Assembly: GCA_030141605.1 (NCBI GenBank)
Contig: JAQGDQ010001851.1
Coordinates: forward strand, 1 to 23,387
Length of the DNA stretch: 23,387 nt
Reading direction: 5' to 3'
Source of the DNA: Tubiluchus corallicola
Taxonomy: Eukaryota; Priapulida; Priapulimorpha; Priapulimorphida; Tubiluchidae
Shown here: in pieces, positions 8,816 to 17,181 of the stretch
Layout: each line of letters opens with the position of its first letter
Numbering within the stretch: the stretch's first letter is position 1
The notes under the pieces: model-generated
What the model saw: the letters and a program-made list of their open reading frames with translations, nothing else
The model's database searches: none
What the model was told of the DNA's origin: nothing
Made by a program: the position numbers and the translations under genes

Positions 8816-9228
8816 AGCTCTGCAACATTCTCTTCTAATTGTTGCAGGACTGCTACACGTTTTGCTAATTAATTGCACTCGTAATTGCATATTAAATTAT
8901 AACCTGAATTATTTTGAATTTTTTACTTTTGAATTAAACACCAGTTATTGAGCAATCATACTTTTGTATAACTAATAGGAGGATGTACATTGGTAATTGT
9001 TTCTGCTATCGCTTCTCTACCTCTGTGAGGTTTCCATATTTCAATCTTAAGTTTTAACTAATGAATTACTTACGTTTTTGCACTATCTATCCATGTAGCT
9101 ATATTCTTGATAACCAGTTGTGTATATCTGTTCTCAACTAAAACGTATTTTTGCACAGTGAAAAAACTCCGATCAGTAATATTACTGTATGTCAATCCAG
9201 TTAAAATAAACGCGGAATAAGTGTGGAT
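8816..9228. other. Unassigned stretch
   Basis: AT-rich, with no open frame and no internal repeat match that I can see. Confidence 0.5.
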
Positions 9229-9293
9229 GCACATTAAAATGTAACTTCCTTTCTCTTGACAGTGTCAAAGTACCACGGATAATGCGAAACGTG
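9229..9293 (+). repeat. About 65-bp direct repeat, copy a
   Basis: Matches 10453-10517 (GCACNTTAAAATG, then GTGTCAAAGTACCACGGAT and GAAACG). It overlaps the 3' end of the BEL/Pao relic read on the minus strand. Confidence 0.8.
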
Positions 9294-9607
9294 TGGTATA
9301 GTTCTTTAAGGGTGCTACTCTACCTTTTGCTAAAACAAAAGAGGTATAGAAAGTAACTAATGCAGCTGGCGACTGCAGATAAATTACAGCTCCATGACCA
9401 GATTCTGCAGCATCTCCAAAAACGTGCAACATAAATTCAGCCATATTTGCAACATTCCAAACAGAACGCGACAAGTAAGAACGAAGAACTCTGGACATTT
9501 GAAGCTCATTCAATCCAGCTATGCAGCTATCTAAACAGGGTACTAAGGTTAGGAGGCACTTCTTCATCCCAGTCAAGCCCTAATGACCAAATCTCTTGAA
9601 AAAGACA
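9265..9607 (-). pseudogene. BEL/Pao-type retrotransposon pol relic, downstream part
   Basis: On the minus strand, a frame from 9576 to 9265 carries LHVFGDAAESGHGAVIYL, then AKGRVAPLK. This is the start of the RNase H region that follows the reverse transcriptase and Peptidase_A17-associated segment in BEL/Pao elements (usual forms DASE..YGAV and SK.RVAPLK). Just upstream, a different frame reads LDWDEEVP, the usual motif preceding this region. The two frames are separated by a frameshift near 9550, and the reading ends at a stop at 9265. The relic is therefore dead. Its upstream part continues beyond the inserted MITE, at 10064-10112. Confidence 0.85.
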
Positions 9608-9615
9608 CTTAACAG
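9608..9615. repeat. 8-bp target-site duplication CTTAACAG, left
   Basis: Identical to 10056-10063. The pair borders the TIRs of the MITE exactly. Confidence 0.95.
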
Positions 9616-10055
9616 TAGGGGTGAGCATTCTCTACCGGAAAGCGAATTCGAATCGAACCGAATTTGTGACTTTCGAATTCGAATCGAACCGAACTTCAGT
9701 GTTTCGAATTCGAACCGAATTCGAATTGAGATCGAAAGATTTTCGAACAAGTTTTCGAACCACCAGCAAAAATTAGTCTTACAAAGATCATGCATATCAC
9801 TAGATTTTGTTCTGCAATAAAACGACTAGTAATTTCTTTAAAATTGTGTGCAGAAATCACAGCTAAATTATGCTAATTGCATGATGTTTCAATCGTTTTA
9901 GTGATGAAGAACATGTGTGATTGAAGTGCTGAAATATTCGAATCTATAGTTTTGGATTCGAATCGAGTTCGAACTAAAAAAACTCGTTCGAATCGAATTC
10001 GAGCGTTCGAATTCGATTCGAACGTTCGAACTCGAACGTTCGATGCTCACCCCTA
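9616..10055. mobile_element. hAT-like MITE, 440 bp
   Basis: Perfect 13-bp terminal inverted repeats, TAGGGGTGAGCAT and ATGCTCACCCCTA, are flanked by a perfect 8-bp duplication (CTTAACAG). This is the combination diagnostic of the hAT superfamily. There is no transposase, so the copy is non-autonomous. Both ends carry dense clusters of TTCGAA, TTCGAATTCGAA and ATCGAACCGAA palindromic motifs (9645-9750 and 9938-10042), probably subterminal transposase-binding repeats. The interior is AT-rich. Small open frames across it are shadows of the TTCGAA repeats. Confidence 0.95.
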
Positions 10056-10063
10056 CTTAACAG
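10056..10063. repeat. 8-bp target-site duplication CTTAACAG, right
   Basis: Identical to 9608-9615. Confidence 0.95.
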
Positions 10064-10112
10064 ACATTACATAAAGTATTAGAAAACCTAAGGGATCATA
10101 AAGTATAACCAT
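10064..10112 (-). pseudogene. BEL/Pao pol relic, upstream part
   Basis: The minus strand reads a short frame containing YDPLGFL, the conserved D-P-L-G motif at the end of BEL/Pao reverse transcriptase. The frame meets the downstream part once the 440-bp MITE and one copy of its 8-bp duplication are discounted, and that continuation contains QEIW, the motif normally found between DPLG and LDWDE. The relic is cut off at the left end of the 29-bp tandem repeat. Confidence 0.75.
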
Positions 10113-10228
10113 ACAACTAAGAATGACTCAACTTTGTGAGTACAACTAAGAATGACTCAACTTTGTGAGTACAACTAAAAATGACTCAACTTTGTGAGTA
10201 CAACTAAGAATGACTCAACTTTGTGAGT
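10113..10228 (+). repeat. 29-bp tandem repeat, 4 units
   Basis: Units start at 10113, 10142, 10171 and 10200 (ACAACTAAGAATGACTCAAC, then TTTGTGAGT). They are nearly identical: unit 3 has an A for G (CTAAAAATG). The end of the last unit overlaps the TIR of the next element. Confidence 0.97.
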
Positions 10229-10422
10229 AAAAGAGGACCTGTTAAATCATGTTAAAAGATTATTGGTGTTTTAGGGATGGCAAAACTATGAAGACGCTTC
10301 GGTTCTGAATCACTTGCTCACCTGACACCACACCTTAACTGGGCTTCATGCCAGCATTCATCAGCATAATTATCCATCATAATCTTACGCTTTTAACATC
10401 GTTTAACAGGTCCTCTTTTACT
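10226..10422. mobile_element. Small MITE, about 197 bp, with 33-bp inverted termini
   Basis: 10226-10258 (AGTAAAAGAGGACCTGTTAA and on) pairs with 10390-10422 with two mismatches in the middle. The flanks repeat TTGTG (5 bp), or ACTTTGTG (8 bp, 10218-10225 and 10420-10427) if the terminal bases are shared with the TIR, so the target-duplication length is ambiguous. There is no coding content. Confidence 0.8.
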
Positions 10423-10452
10423 TTGTGTGCCTCAATATAACTTTGTGTGAAC

Positions 10453-10517
10453 GCACTTTAAAATGCCTCTTTCTTCCTGTTGATAGTGTCAACGTACCAC
10501 GGATAGTGTGAAACGTC
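10453..10517 (+). repeat. About 65-bp direct repeat, copy b
   Basis: The partner of 9229-9293. It continues to TCTTTAAGG, as in copy a after an 11-bp gap. It probably represents a second piece of the same BEL/Pao 3' region or a duplication around it. Confidence 0.75.
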
Positions 10518-10522
10518 TTTAA

Positions 10523-11042
10523 GGTAATCAGATGGTAATTTCTCTCTCATCTGCTGTGCGTCACGTATTCATAAATGGCTTCATCATCTGATAGCGATCA
10601 CGTGACTCATAGGAATGGACTGACGGTGAATATGGTATTGTGAATATTAATAACAGAACATATTCTCATTTAGTCGGGCGCGTGAACATACTGAGCTCAA
10701 ATTTGTCTCTAATGATAGCCTTGTAAGTAGTAAAGGCTTTTAATTTTCAGCTATTTGATTTTGATCAAGATTTGATCAAAACATTGACTCTTATTAAGAA
10801 GTTCTCAACAAATTTTATCCTTTAAAGGACCAAAAAAGTGGTACATGAAGTAGGTTTCAGAAAGATCGCCTTAAGAAATTATACTACTTTGTAACAATTT
10901 TGTGCGTATGTTTGTTAGTTTTGTTAGTTTTCATTTTAAATCTCCGTAATACTGTTCCGAAGTCGCGATTACATGACGTCATATACGCACACCGTAAATC
11001 AGGGGAAGAAAATGAAATATTAAATTATGTCCCAAAAAAATT
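10523..11042. other. Unassigned stretch
   Basis: No gene is seen. The 67-codon frame at 10900-11103 runs into X copy 4 and has no motif. Confidence 0.5.
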
Positions 11043-11290
11043 TCCACGCAAAGTTATGTTACATAGCCTTTCGCTTACCTGCTTGAGGGACTTGTGTAAT
11101 TAGAAAAGAAAATGATTAATTATTTAAAATGCTTTCACCGATTGGTAAAATGTAGTTGACTCACCCCTAGGGTGCACCACTCACTAACTAAAAAGCGTAT
11201 TTTTAATCTTACCGACAAGATATAATAATTTAAAATTTTGGTTTGTTGGTGATTTGTGTGCTACGAATGCTCTGATTACTCTTTCTAATG
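11043..11290 (-). mobile_element. Repeat family X, copy 4
   Basis: On the minus strand it reads TAATCAGAGCATTCGTAGCA, AGTTAGTGAGTGGTGCACCC, ACCAATCGGTGAAAGCATTT, AATTACACAAGTCCCTCAAG and CAG|GTAAGCG (junction between 11079 and 11078). Past the junction, homology to X copy 8 continues for about 50 bp. Confidence 0.88.
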
Positions 11291-11529
11291 TTACCCAATG
11301 TTTACTCATATTTCAAAATTTCTTTTTGCCTTTCTAACTTGCTAAGCTTAGAGCATAAAACACCTCTTCATCAATAAAACCTAAGAAATTCGTCTTCAAA
11401 GTCCTATATCACTTAATTGCTGTCTTACTGCCTCCAGATTTGTATTAGCAGTAAAATTATACTGCTAATATATAAAATTTATACCCCCTCTACCGACATT
11501 TTTTGGCACACCCATTTAAAGCCAAAGTC

Positions 11530-11760
11530 AGATAAAGTTTGAAAAAATAATCAGAGCATTCTTAGCACCCTCTTCCATAACTAAGCAAAAGTTTAAATTA
11601 CTTTACATTGCAAATAAGATCAGTACAGTGTAATGTATTTTTGGTGAATCGGTGGTGCACACTGGGATGCATACAAAGGCGTTTTACAAGTTGGCGTTAG
11701 CATTTTAAATTTTTAAGAACTTTTTCCAGTTACGTAACTCTTTCAAACAGGTAAGTGATA
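11530..11760 (+). mobile_element. Repeat family X, copy 5
   Basis: Contains TTTGAAAAAATAATCAGAGC, AACTAAGCAAAAGTTTAAAT, TTTTTGGTGAATCGGTGGTG, GTGCACACTGGGATGC and CTCTTTCAAACAG|GTAAGTG (junction 11750/11751). Together with copy 6 it forms a head-to-head inverted pair. Confidence 0.9.
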
Positions 11761-11823
11761 GGTGGTTATACTAATTAAGCGATACATGTAACATTTCAAG
11801 GAAACGTTACTGTATCGCCATCT

Positions 11824-12155
11824 CAGTGGGCGCCACTAATTCACTAAAAAACAAATTATTGATTTTACTTACAAGCTACAGTGATTTAAACTTTTGCTTA
11901 GTTAGTGAAGTGTGAGCTAAGAATGCTGTTTTTGAAACTTTTTGCAAAGTCAATTTTTAAACTTGTTTCAATTGCCTCGCGGTTAAAATGGCTGCGCCTA
12001 GCGGTCATCGTAGGAGTTTAAACATAAAAGTTTTCATACAGTGTTAGTTTTAACGCAAGTTCTGTAATAAGAGAGTTCGTAAATGATATTAAATTTCAAG
12101 ACGAACTTTTTAAAATTTATCTACGAAGAATGTTTTCTTGTGCTTTAAGCTCTGC
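11824..12155 (-). mobile_element. Repeat family X, copy 6
   Basis: The reverse complement includes the left portion of X: TTTGAAACAA, AAAATGGCTGCG on the plus strand, and ACTAAGCAAAAGTTTAAATC. It shares a longer left flank with copy 8 (GAAGAATGTTTTCTTGTGCT against GAAGAGCATTTTCTTCTGCT). It lacks the right end with the splice-like junction. Confidence 0.87.
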
Positions 12156-12448
12156 AAAAGTTGACAGATATCAAACGCAAAGCAATTTTCCTAAACCGTT
12201 ATTAGAGGGTGTTCCTTTCCATATATCACTTCAGTAACTATCTCCTCTCGTGCTGGAAACGTTTTACGTTGGTTAACAATAATAGTAAATTCTCCCATCT
12301 TCTCATTGATAAATGGGTTCCTCCTGCTTCCTATAGTGATCACGCTCGTTCATTATTTTATTTCATTACTACAGGATGCACGCTGACAGTGTGAATGGCA
12401 ATCATAAACGTGAAAAATCCAGTGTAATTCACACTGTAGCGTGCAACC
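12156..12448. other. Unassigned stretch
   Basis: AT-rich; the 61-codon frame at 12209-12394 has no recognisable motif. Confidence 0.5.
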
Positions 12449-12638
12449 TGTCAATAAAAGATGTCTGTAAAGGTTTCTGTAATGAGAGTGTTCTAAAAAT
12501 TATGGCTGTAAAAAGTAATCAGATTCTGTATGTTGTTTTAATTATGCTGTGAAACTGAATGTAAATGAAAACTGATTGTAAAAGATTCCAATAACTATGG
12601 TTTTATCCTACTTTTGAGATTACAGCCAGGTAATCTTT
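12449..12638 (+). mobile_element. Foldback element, left arm
   Basis: Starts TGTCAATAAAAG and runs through AGAGTGTTCTAAAAATTATG, GTAAAAAGTAATCAGATTCT and TTTTATCCTACTTTTGAGAT. It pairs with 13254-13408 and, past an inserted LTR, with 13843-13871, which ends CTTTTATTGACA. The 12-bp outer termini are perfect. No clear target duplication is seen. Confidence 0.88.
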
Positions 12639-12674
12639 AAAATTCCTGGCTGTAATCTCAAAAGTAGGATAAAA
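12601..12674. repeat. 30-bp perfect hairpin inside the foldback
   Basis: 12601-12630 (TTTTATCCTACTTTTGAGAT and on) is the exact reverse complement of 12645-12674, with a 14-base loop. The same 30-bp block occurs a third time at 13262-13291, in the right arm. Confidence 0.95.
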
Positions 12675-12689
12675 GGGAATTCTCTTGAA

Positions 12690-12780
12690 GAGAAATCTAC
12701 AAGAGAATGAATCCACAAGAGAATGAATCTACAAGAGAATGTATCCAAAAGAGAATCAATCCACAATGAAAGCCATTCTC
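12690..12780 (-). repeat. 16-bp tandem repeat, left block
   Basis: About five units of AATCCACAAGAGAATG type. Read on the minus strand it is the same motif as the block at 12912-13095, so the two blocks are inverted relative to one another. Confidence 0.85.
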
Positions 12781-12911
12781 TCTTACATTCATAAACGATG
12801 TATGAGAGCATGACTTTGATTTATGCTATTTATGCGTCAAAGTTCATGGATCATTTCTATAGTGTGTGTTGCAGGAGGCCCAGACAAAACTGAGCATCAG
12901 AACAGCAGTTG

Positions 12912-13095
12912 TGAATTCATTCTTTTGTGGGTTCATTGTTTTTGCGCATTCATTCACTTGTGGCGTCATTCTTTTGTGCGTTTTTTCTCTTGTGGGTTCA
13001 TTCTATTATGGGTTCATTCACTTGTGGCGTCATTCTTTTGCGGATTCATTCTTTTGTGGGATTACTCTCATGTGGGTTCGTTCTCCTGTGGGTTC
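12912..13095 (+). repeat. 16-bp tandem repeat, right block
   Basis: About eleven degenerate units of TTCATTCTTTTGTGGG type, 15-17 bp long. The Phe/Cys/Gly-rich open frames here are shadows of the repeat. Confidence 0.9.
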
Positions 13096-13253
13096 AATGA
13101 GAATTTTGCTTTCATCGCCATAAAGTCTATCAAACAGATAAATGTAATGCTAGGAAATGCAACTTTGCAGAGTGATATACTTTAAAAATCCTTTTTCTTC
13201 CTTTTAAAAAAGAGGGAAGAGAATTATCCTACCTGGAGGAAGCATAGAAGAGA

Positions 13254-13408
13254 AAAGATTACCTGGCTGTAATCTCAAAAGTAGGATAAAATCATAGTTA
13301 CTGGAATCTTTTACAATCAGTTTTCATTTACATTCAGTTTCACAGCATAATTAAAACAACGTACAGAATCTGATTATTTTTTACAGCCTCAATTTTTTAG
13401 AACACTCT
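13254..13408 (-). mobile_element. Foldback element, right arm (inner part)
   Basis: Reverse complement of 12485-12638 with a few substitutions. It ends at 13408, where the solo LTR and its CTCTT duplication interrupt it. Confidence 0.9.
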
Positions 13409-13409
13409 T

Positions 13410-13837
13410 TGTGAAAGTTAGTTGTGAAGTTGAAATTGAACACTTGTAGAAAACAACTATATTACATATCTGCACAGAACTGAAACACGTTTATTACACT
13501 AAATACACATGAGTAAAATACACAAGTAAAATGAAGATCACGACTGCTGCACTGCACTGAGAGTGTGAGGCAGACAGTGTGTAGATCGACTGCACGTCAC
13601 TGAGAGCGTGTCAGAGAGACAGTGGCTAGAAGTGAATTCCAGCCAGTTTATATAGGTAGAGAACTATGCAAAAACTTGGCTTCACCTATCCCATTACAGT
13701 AAAAATAGGGGAGATCCAGTGAGTTTGCATATTCACTGGACCGAGCAATTGTACTAAGGGTGAGTTTAACTAGTAAAATGTTAAAGTGACTAACCAATAG
13801 ATGGCAGCACCTAAAATATACAGTTACAACTTTCACA
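13410..13837 (-). mobile_element. Solo LTR (428 bp) inside the foldback right arm
   Basis: The minus strand starts TGTGAAAGTTGTAACTG and ends ACTAACTTTCACA, with inverted TG...CA termini (TGTGAAAGTT/AACTTTCACA). A perfect 5-bp duplication CTCTT lies at 13405-13409 and 13838-13842. On the minus strand, TATATAAA (13654-13647) and AATAAA (13495-13490), about 155 bp apart, mark the transcription start and polyadenylation regions. No internal retroelement sequence is adjacent. The superfamily is undetermined; 5-bp duplications occur in Ty3/Gypsy, Copia and BEL elements. The 107-codon minus frame at 13971-13648 is a shadow. Confidence 0.92.
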
Positions 13838-13842
13838 CTCTT

Positions 13843-13871
13843 CGTACAGAAATCTGTAACTTTTATTGACA
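13843..13871 (-). mobile_element. Foldback element, right arm (outer end)
   Basis: GTACAGAAA, then CTTTTATTGACA, pairs with the outer end of the left arm (12449-12484), allowing for a short gap. This shows that the LTR inserted into a pre-existing arm. Confidence 0.75.
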
Positions 13872-14254
13872 TTATCCGGTCGAAAGCGTCTGGGTAAGTG
13901 ACGTCATCCACAGGCCTGCTTTGACATTCACACGTGCCTAATATAAATCTCCACAGTAGCATATTACTCACCTGCCAGGATTATATCACGGTTAATTAAG
14001 TACATACTTCGTTATCGGAATGAACAACTTTGTTACAATGCTAAACGTGCAGCATACAATATGGGCTTTTGGCGTGCTAAATCATCCAGTGCCTTTTATT
14101 ACTAAGAATTAGTTACTGAGAACACCTACAACTGTAATATGTATAGATATTCCATACATGTGGGGATTACGTAGCATAGAGAGACTAATCAATGAGATTA
14201 ATTTTTACACTCAATGAATGAAGAAAACCCTCCACGTTAAAGCTTAAAAAACTC
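13872..14254. other. Unassigned stretch
   Basis: No gene and no repeat match is seen. Confidence 0.5.
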
Positions 14255-14590
14255 ATCTTGAAATTTTATGCCTCCTACGTACTGTCTTTTTGCATGCAGG
14301 GCTTGCGACGGCAGTAATGCTGTATAAAACTCGCAATGACCGTAAAACGCAGCCATTTTGATGATAAGTCATTTGAAATAAGTTTAGACAGCATTGCGTG
14401 AAGCTTGAAAAAATAATCAGAGCATTCGTGTTACATCTGTTACTAACTAAGTAAACTTTTAAATTACTGTATCTTAGAATTAAGAATAAAATACGTTTTT
14501 GGCTAGTGAGTGGCGCACCCTGGACGGTGAACCAACGATATTTAACCAATTGGCACGCACATGTTAAATTATTATTTCTACATACATATG
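14255..14590 (+). mobile_element. Repeat family X, copy 7
   Basis: A left-complete copy: CTTGAAATTTTATG, GCATGCAGGGCTTGCGACGG, AACGCAGCCATTTTGATG, GTCATTTGAAATAAG, TTGAAAAAATAATCAGAGCA and GTGAGTGGCGCACCCTGG. It ends around TTAAATTATT without the CAG|GTAAG block. The 98-codon minus frame is a shadow. Confidence 0.88.
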
Positions 14591-15258
14591 GACGGATGGA
14601 CAGACAGACATACAGTCATGCATATAAACATGCTCCCATGCGTACATACGTAAGTACGCCGTCTTATACTCACAATGCATCAATAATGCATGAACGTAAT
14701 TATCTGCGGTTTGTGTTTTTCATTGTGAATCCTTAGATTTTCCCCTGGCGGGAGAAACTACGTAAATTACATGAACATAATTAACATTTAGGAGTACTGG
14801 CGATCAATTAGGTCTTCTCTAAAGCGATCGTATTGAAGAGCTAATTACTTTGGAAGTAAATACACTTTACGTGAGAGCTGGCACAAAAGAGGTAGTGGCC
14901 GCAAAAAACTTTGGAGAAAAATGGGAGTGGAGGTGTAACGTTTGGGATGTGATCACAAGTAAACGGACGTCTGAGATTGAAGAGACATCTAGTGGAACAG
15001 CAAATTAGATTAGCGTAAGTTGCTCCTGCTGATTCCTGCAGTGGTACCGTTATGTCAGAACGGATGTCAAAGCAGTAGCGACACGTTAAATCTAATGTAC
15101 ACTAATCTAATCTGATTTAATCTAATCTAATCTGATCTAAGATCTGTGAATAATGTGTATGTATAGCGGAGGTGCGTTAAACCTAGAAAAATCCCGGCTG
15201 CGAATCGTATATGCTCAGTAAAACTCATTTGAATTGATTGAGATATAACGTAGGCTGA
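14591..15258. other. Unassigned stretch with minor simple repeats
   Basis: A degenerate GGAC/CAGA patch lies at 14588-14620, and a TCTAA-type pentanucleotide patch at 15088-15140. No gene is seen. The 5' limit of the LINE relic that follows may lie within the last 100 bp. Confidence 0.5.
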
Positions 15259-15540
15259 ACAATCACTAATCTCGGCATAGCAGACGAAATATATTCGCGT
15301 TTATGTTTAAGAAATGAAATCGAAGACGAATTACACTTTGTTATAAAATGCCCATAATACAGTGATCTTAGAGGAAAATTATATCATCACATCAATGTAA
15401 TTATTCCAGAATTTGTCTTTATGAGCGATGCTGATGAATTTTTGTTCCTGATGGGAAGTAATGATGTAGAAGTAATTAAGGCATTTATTGATTGCGTTGA
15501 AAAAGCGTTTCTAAGGCACGATGAACGTTATACTATGTAA
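15259..15540 (+). pseudogene. Non-LTR retrotransposon (LINE) ORF2 C-terminus, copy 1
   Basis: The plus-strand frame reads RLCLRNEIEDELHFVIKCP, then a premature TAA at 15352-15354, then YSDLRGKLY, FLFLMGSNDVEVIKAF and a normal-looking terminal stop at 15538-15540. This is the zinc-knuckle-like Cys/His C-terminal region of many animal LINE reverse transcriptases (C..C...IEDE.HF...CP.Y.DLR). The second Cys of the first pair is missing and the internal stop kills the frame. The copy is 5'-truncated, keeping only the last 90 or so residues. The clade is not assigned. Confidence 0.88.
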
Positions 15541-15772
15541 TAATTATATCATTGAGAATGAGACCTATTGAATGACAATCTATTTTAAATACTAACAATT
15601 AAACTTTCATTAAATAACTAATATAACTAGCGGGAAGAATTATTAATATTTGTTTTATTAGTAATTGTTTTGTTTGTATGCAGTGTCATTATATTTCAAA
15701 ATTGAAATTGTATGTATGTCTTGTTTTTTGTATAGTATGTATTTTTGGCACTAATAAATAAATGAATGAGGG
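15541..15772 (+). mobile_element. LINE copy 1, 3' UTR and AATG tail
   Basis: AT-rich 3' UTR ending TTTTTGGCACTAATAAATAA, then AATGAATGAGGG. The tail is a short tetranucleotide run rather than poly(A). Confidence 0.75.
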
Positions 15773-16079
15773 TAAATATAACACGCCTATCTGTTGTGGC
15801 GTATTTTAAATTTATTATTTGTGAAAAAACTACAACACGATGCAAGTGGAACTGAATCTAATACAACATATCTTTAGTTATGATGGTAACTTTATTTAGA
15901 ATAGTTCTTTGTGGTTTGCAATTTTGTTGTTGTTGTTGTTGTTTATTCCTTACAATAAACATCATTTCTGCAACATTTGGATCACATTCTATGTACTTAG
16001 TTATCAAGCAATTAATTGTTAAATTTCAGAAAGGAGTTTACAATTCTCCACACAGTTTAAATACCTTAACGCAACCCTA
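15773..16079. other. Unassigned stretch with TTG run
   Basis: A short TTG trinucleotide run lies at 15924-15942. Nothing else is recognised. Confidence 0.5.
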
Positions 16080-16525
16080 TTGCCATCCTTAACCTTAATC
16101 CTAATCCTAACCCTAACCTCAATCCTAATCCTAATCCTAACCCTAACCCTAAACCTAGTCCTAACCCTAACCTCAACCCTAATCCTAATCCTAACCCTAA
16201 CCCTAAACCTTGTCCTAACACTATCCTCAACACTAATCCCAAGCCCAACCCTAACCTCAACCCCAACCTAATCCTAGCTCTAACCTCAATCCCAATCCTA
16301 ACTCTAACGTCAGCCCCAGTCCTAATCCTAACCCTAACCCTAATCCTAATCTTAGTCCTAACCCTAACCCTAAACCTAGTCCTAACCATATCCTAAACCT
16401 AGTCCTAACCCTAACCTCAACCCTAATCCTAACCCTAACCCTATTATTATCCCTATCCGTATTGTTAACCCTAACCCTCTCCCTAACCTCAGTCTTAATC
16501 CTAACCCTAATCCTAATCTGCTTCA
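16080..16525 (+). repeat. Degenerate telomere-like (CCCTAA)n tract
   Basis: Hexamers CCTAAC/CCTAAT/CCTCAA/CCTAGT/CCTAAA dominate, with scattered exact CCCTAA units. A higher-order period of nine hexamers (54 bp) can be seen: AACCTC plus eight further hexamers starting near 16106 recurs near 16160, with the same AAACCT-AGTCCT variant order. The tract is stop-free in some frames, giving Leu-Gly and Thr-Leu dipeptide runs that are not genes. It is interstitial, as non-telomeric sequence continues on both sides. Confidence 0.93.
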
Positions 16526-16898
16526 CAAACTAATTCCTTACGTGTGTGAGAGAAATTGTAAACTTCAGCCAAATCTGGAATGAGTTTAATACTCTAAAAA
16601 TGCAATTCTAGATCTCATATATCGACTTAAGTATCATATTCGATTTTAAAACAAAGACATCTTGATTTAATCTCCCTGTCTCTGTGAAGGTCTGTATTGT
16701 ATCTATTGTGACCTTAACCAAATCCAAGATCAATCAATCAATTTCACTCCAGCAATACATATACAATACATCAACATACAATATTATTGAAACAAAAAGA
16801 AACAGTATAGGTAAAAAACGTTGATGAAGTCAAATTAACCAAATAAAAGAGTTGCTGTATGACACCTTGAAAGCTTGGCTTGTTAAGGTGGCACAAAT
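16526..16898. other. Unassigned stretch
   Basis: No gene or repeat match is seen. Confidence 0.5.
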
Positions 16899-17172
16899 GA
16901 GTGAATGAAAGAATGGTTAGGGTTGATAGACATGATGGAATGAAAAAAATAGTAAGATTAGGGATAGGAAGAAGGAAGGGAGGGGAGGATGAGTGAATGA
17001 AAGAATGGTTAGGGTTAGTAGACATGATGGAATGGAAAAAAATAGTAAGATTACGGATAGGAAGAAGGAAGGGAGGGGAGGATGAGTGAATGAAAGAATG
17101 GTTAGGGTTAGTAGACATGATAGAATGGAAAAAATTAGTAAGATTAGGGACAGGGAGAAGGAAAAGAGGAGA
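16899..17172 (+). repeat. 92-93-bp tandem repeat, 3 units
   Basis: Units start at 16899, 16991 and 17084 with GAGTGAATGAAAGAATGGTT, then AGGGTTAGTAGACATGATGG. They contain TTAGGGTTAG and an AAGGAAGGGAGGGGAGGA purine block. The last unit decays into the LINE relic. The Ser/Leu/Phe-rich minus frames are repeat shadows. Confidence 0.95.
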
Positions 17173-17181
17173 AGAAACGAC

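Noticed and set aside
9596-9820. Frames with RIRFDSNS/ESNRICDF peptides
   Set aside because: Translation of the TTCGAA subterminal repeats of the MITE.
10113-10228. CRISPR array
   Set aside because: Units are contiguous with no unique spacers. The same holds for all other tandem arrays here, and the DNA is eukaryotic.
12823-13185. Phe/Cys/Gly-rich 120-codon frame
   Set aside because: Translation of the 16-bp tandem repeat in the foldback centre; no domain.
16080-16525. A true chromosome end
   Set aside because: The hexamers are degenerate, and ordinary sequence continues for 7 kb on one side and 16 kb on the other.
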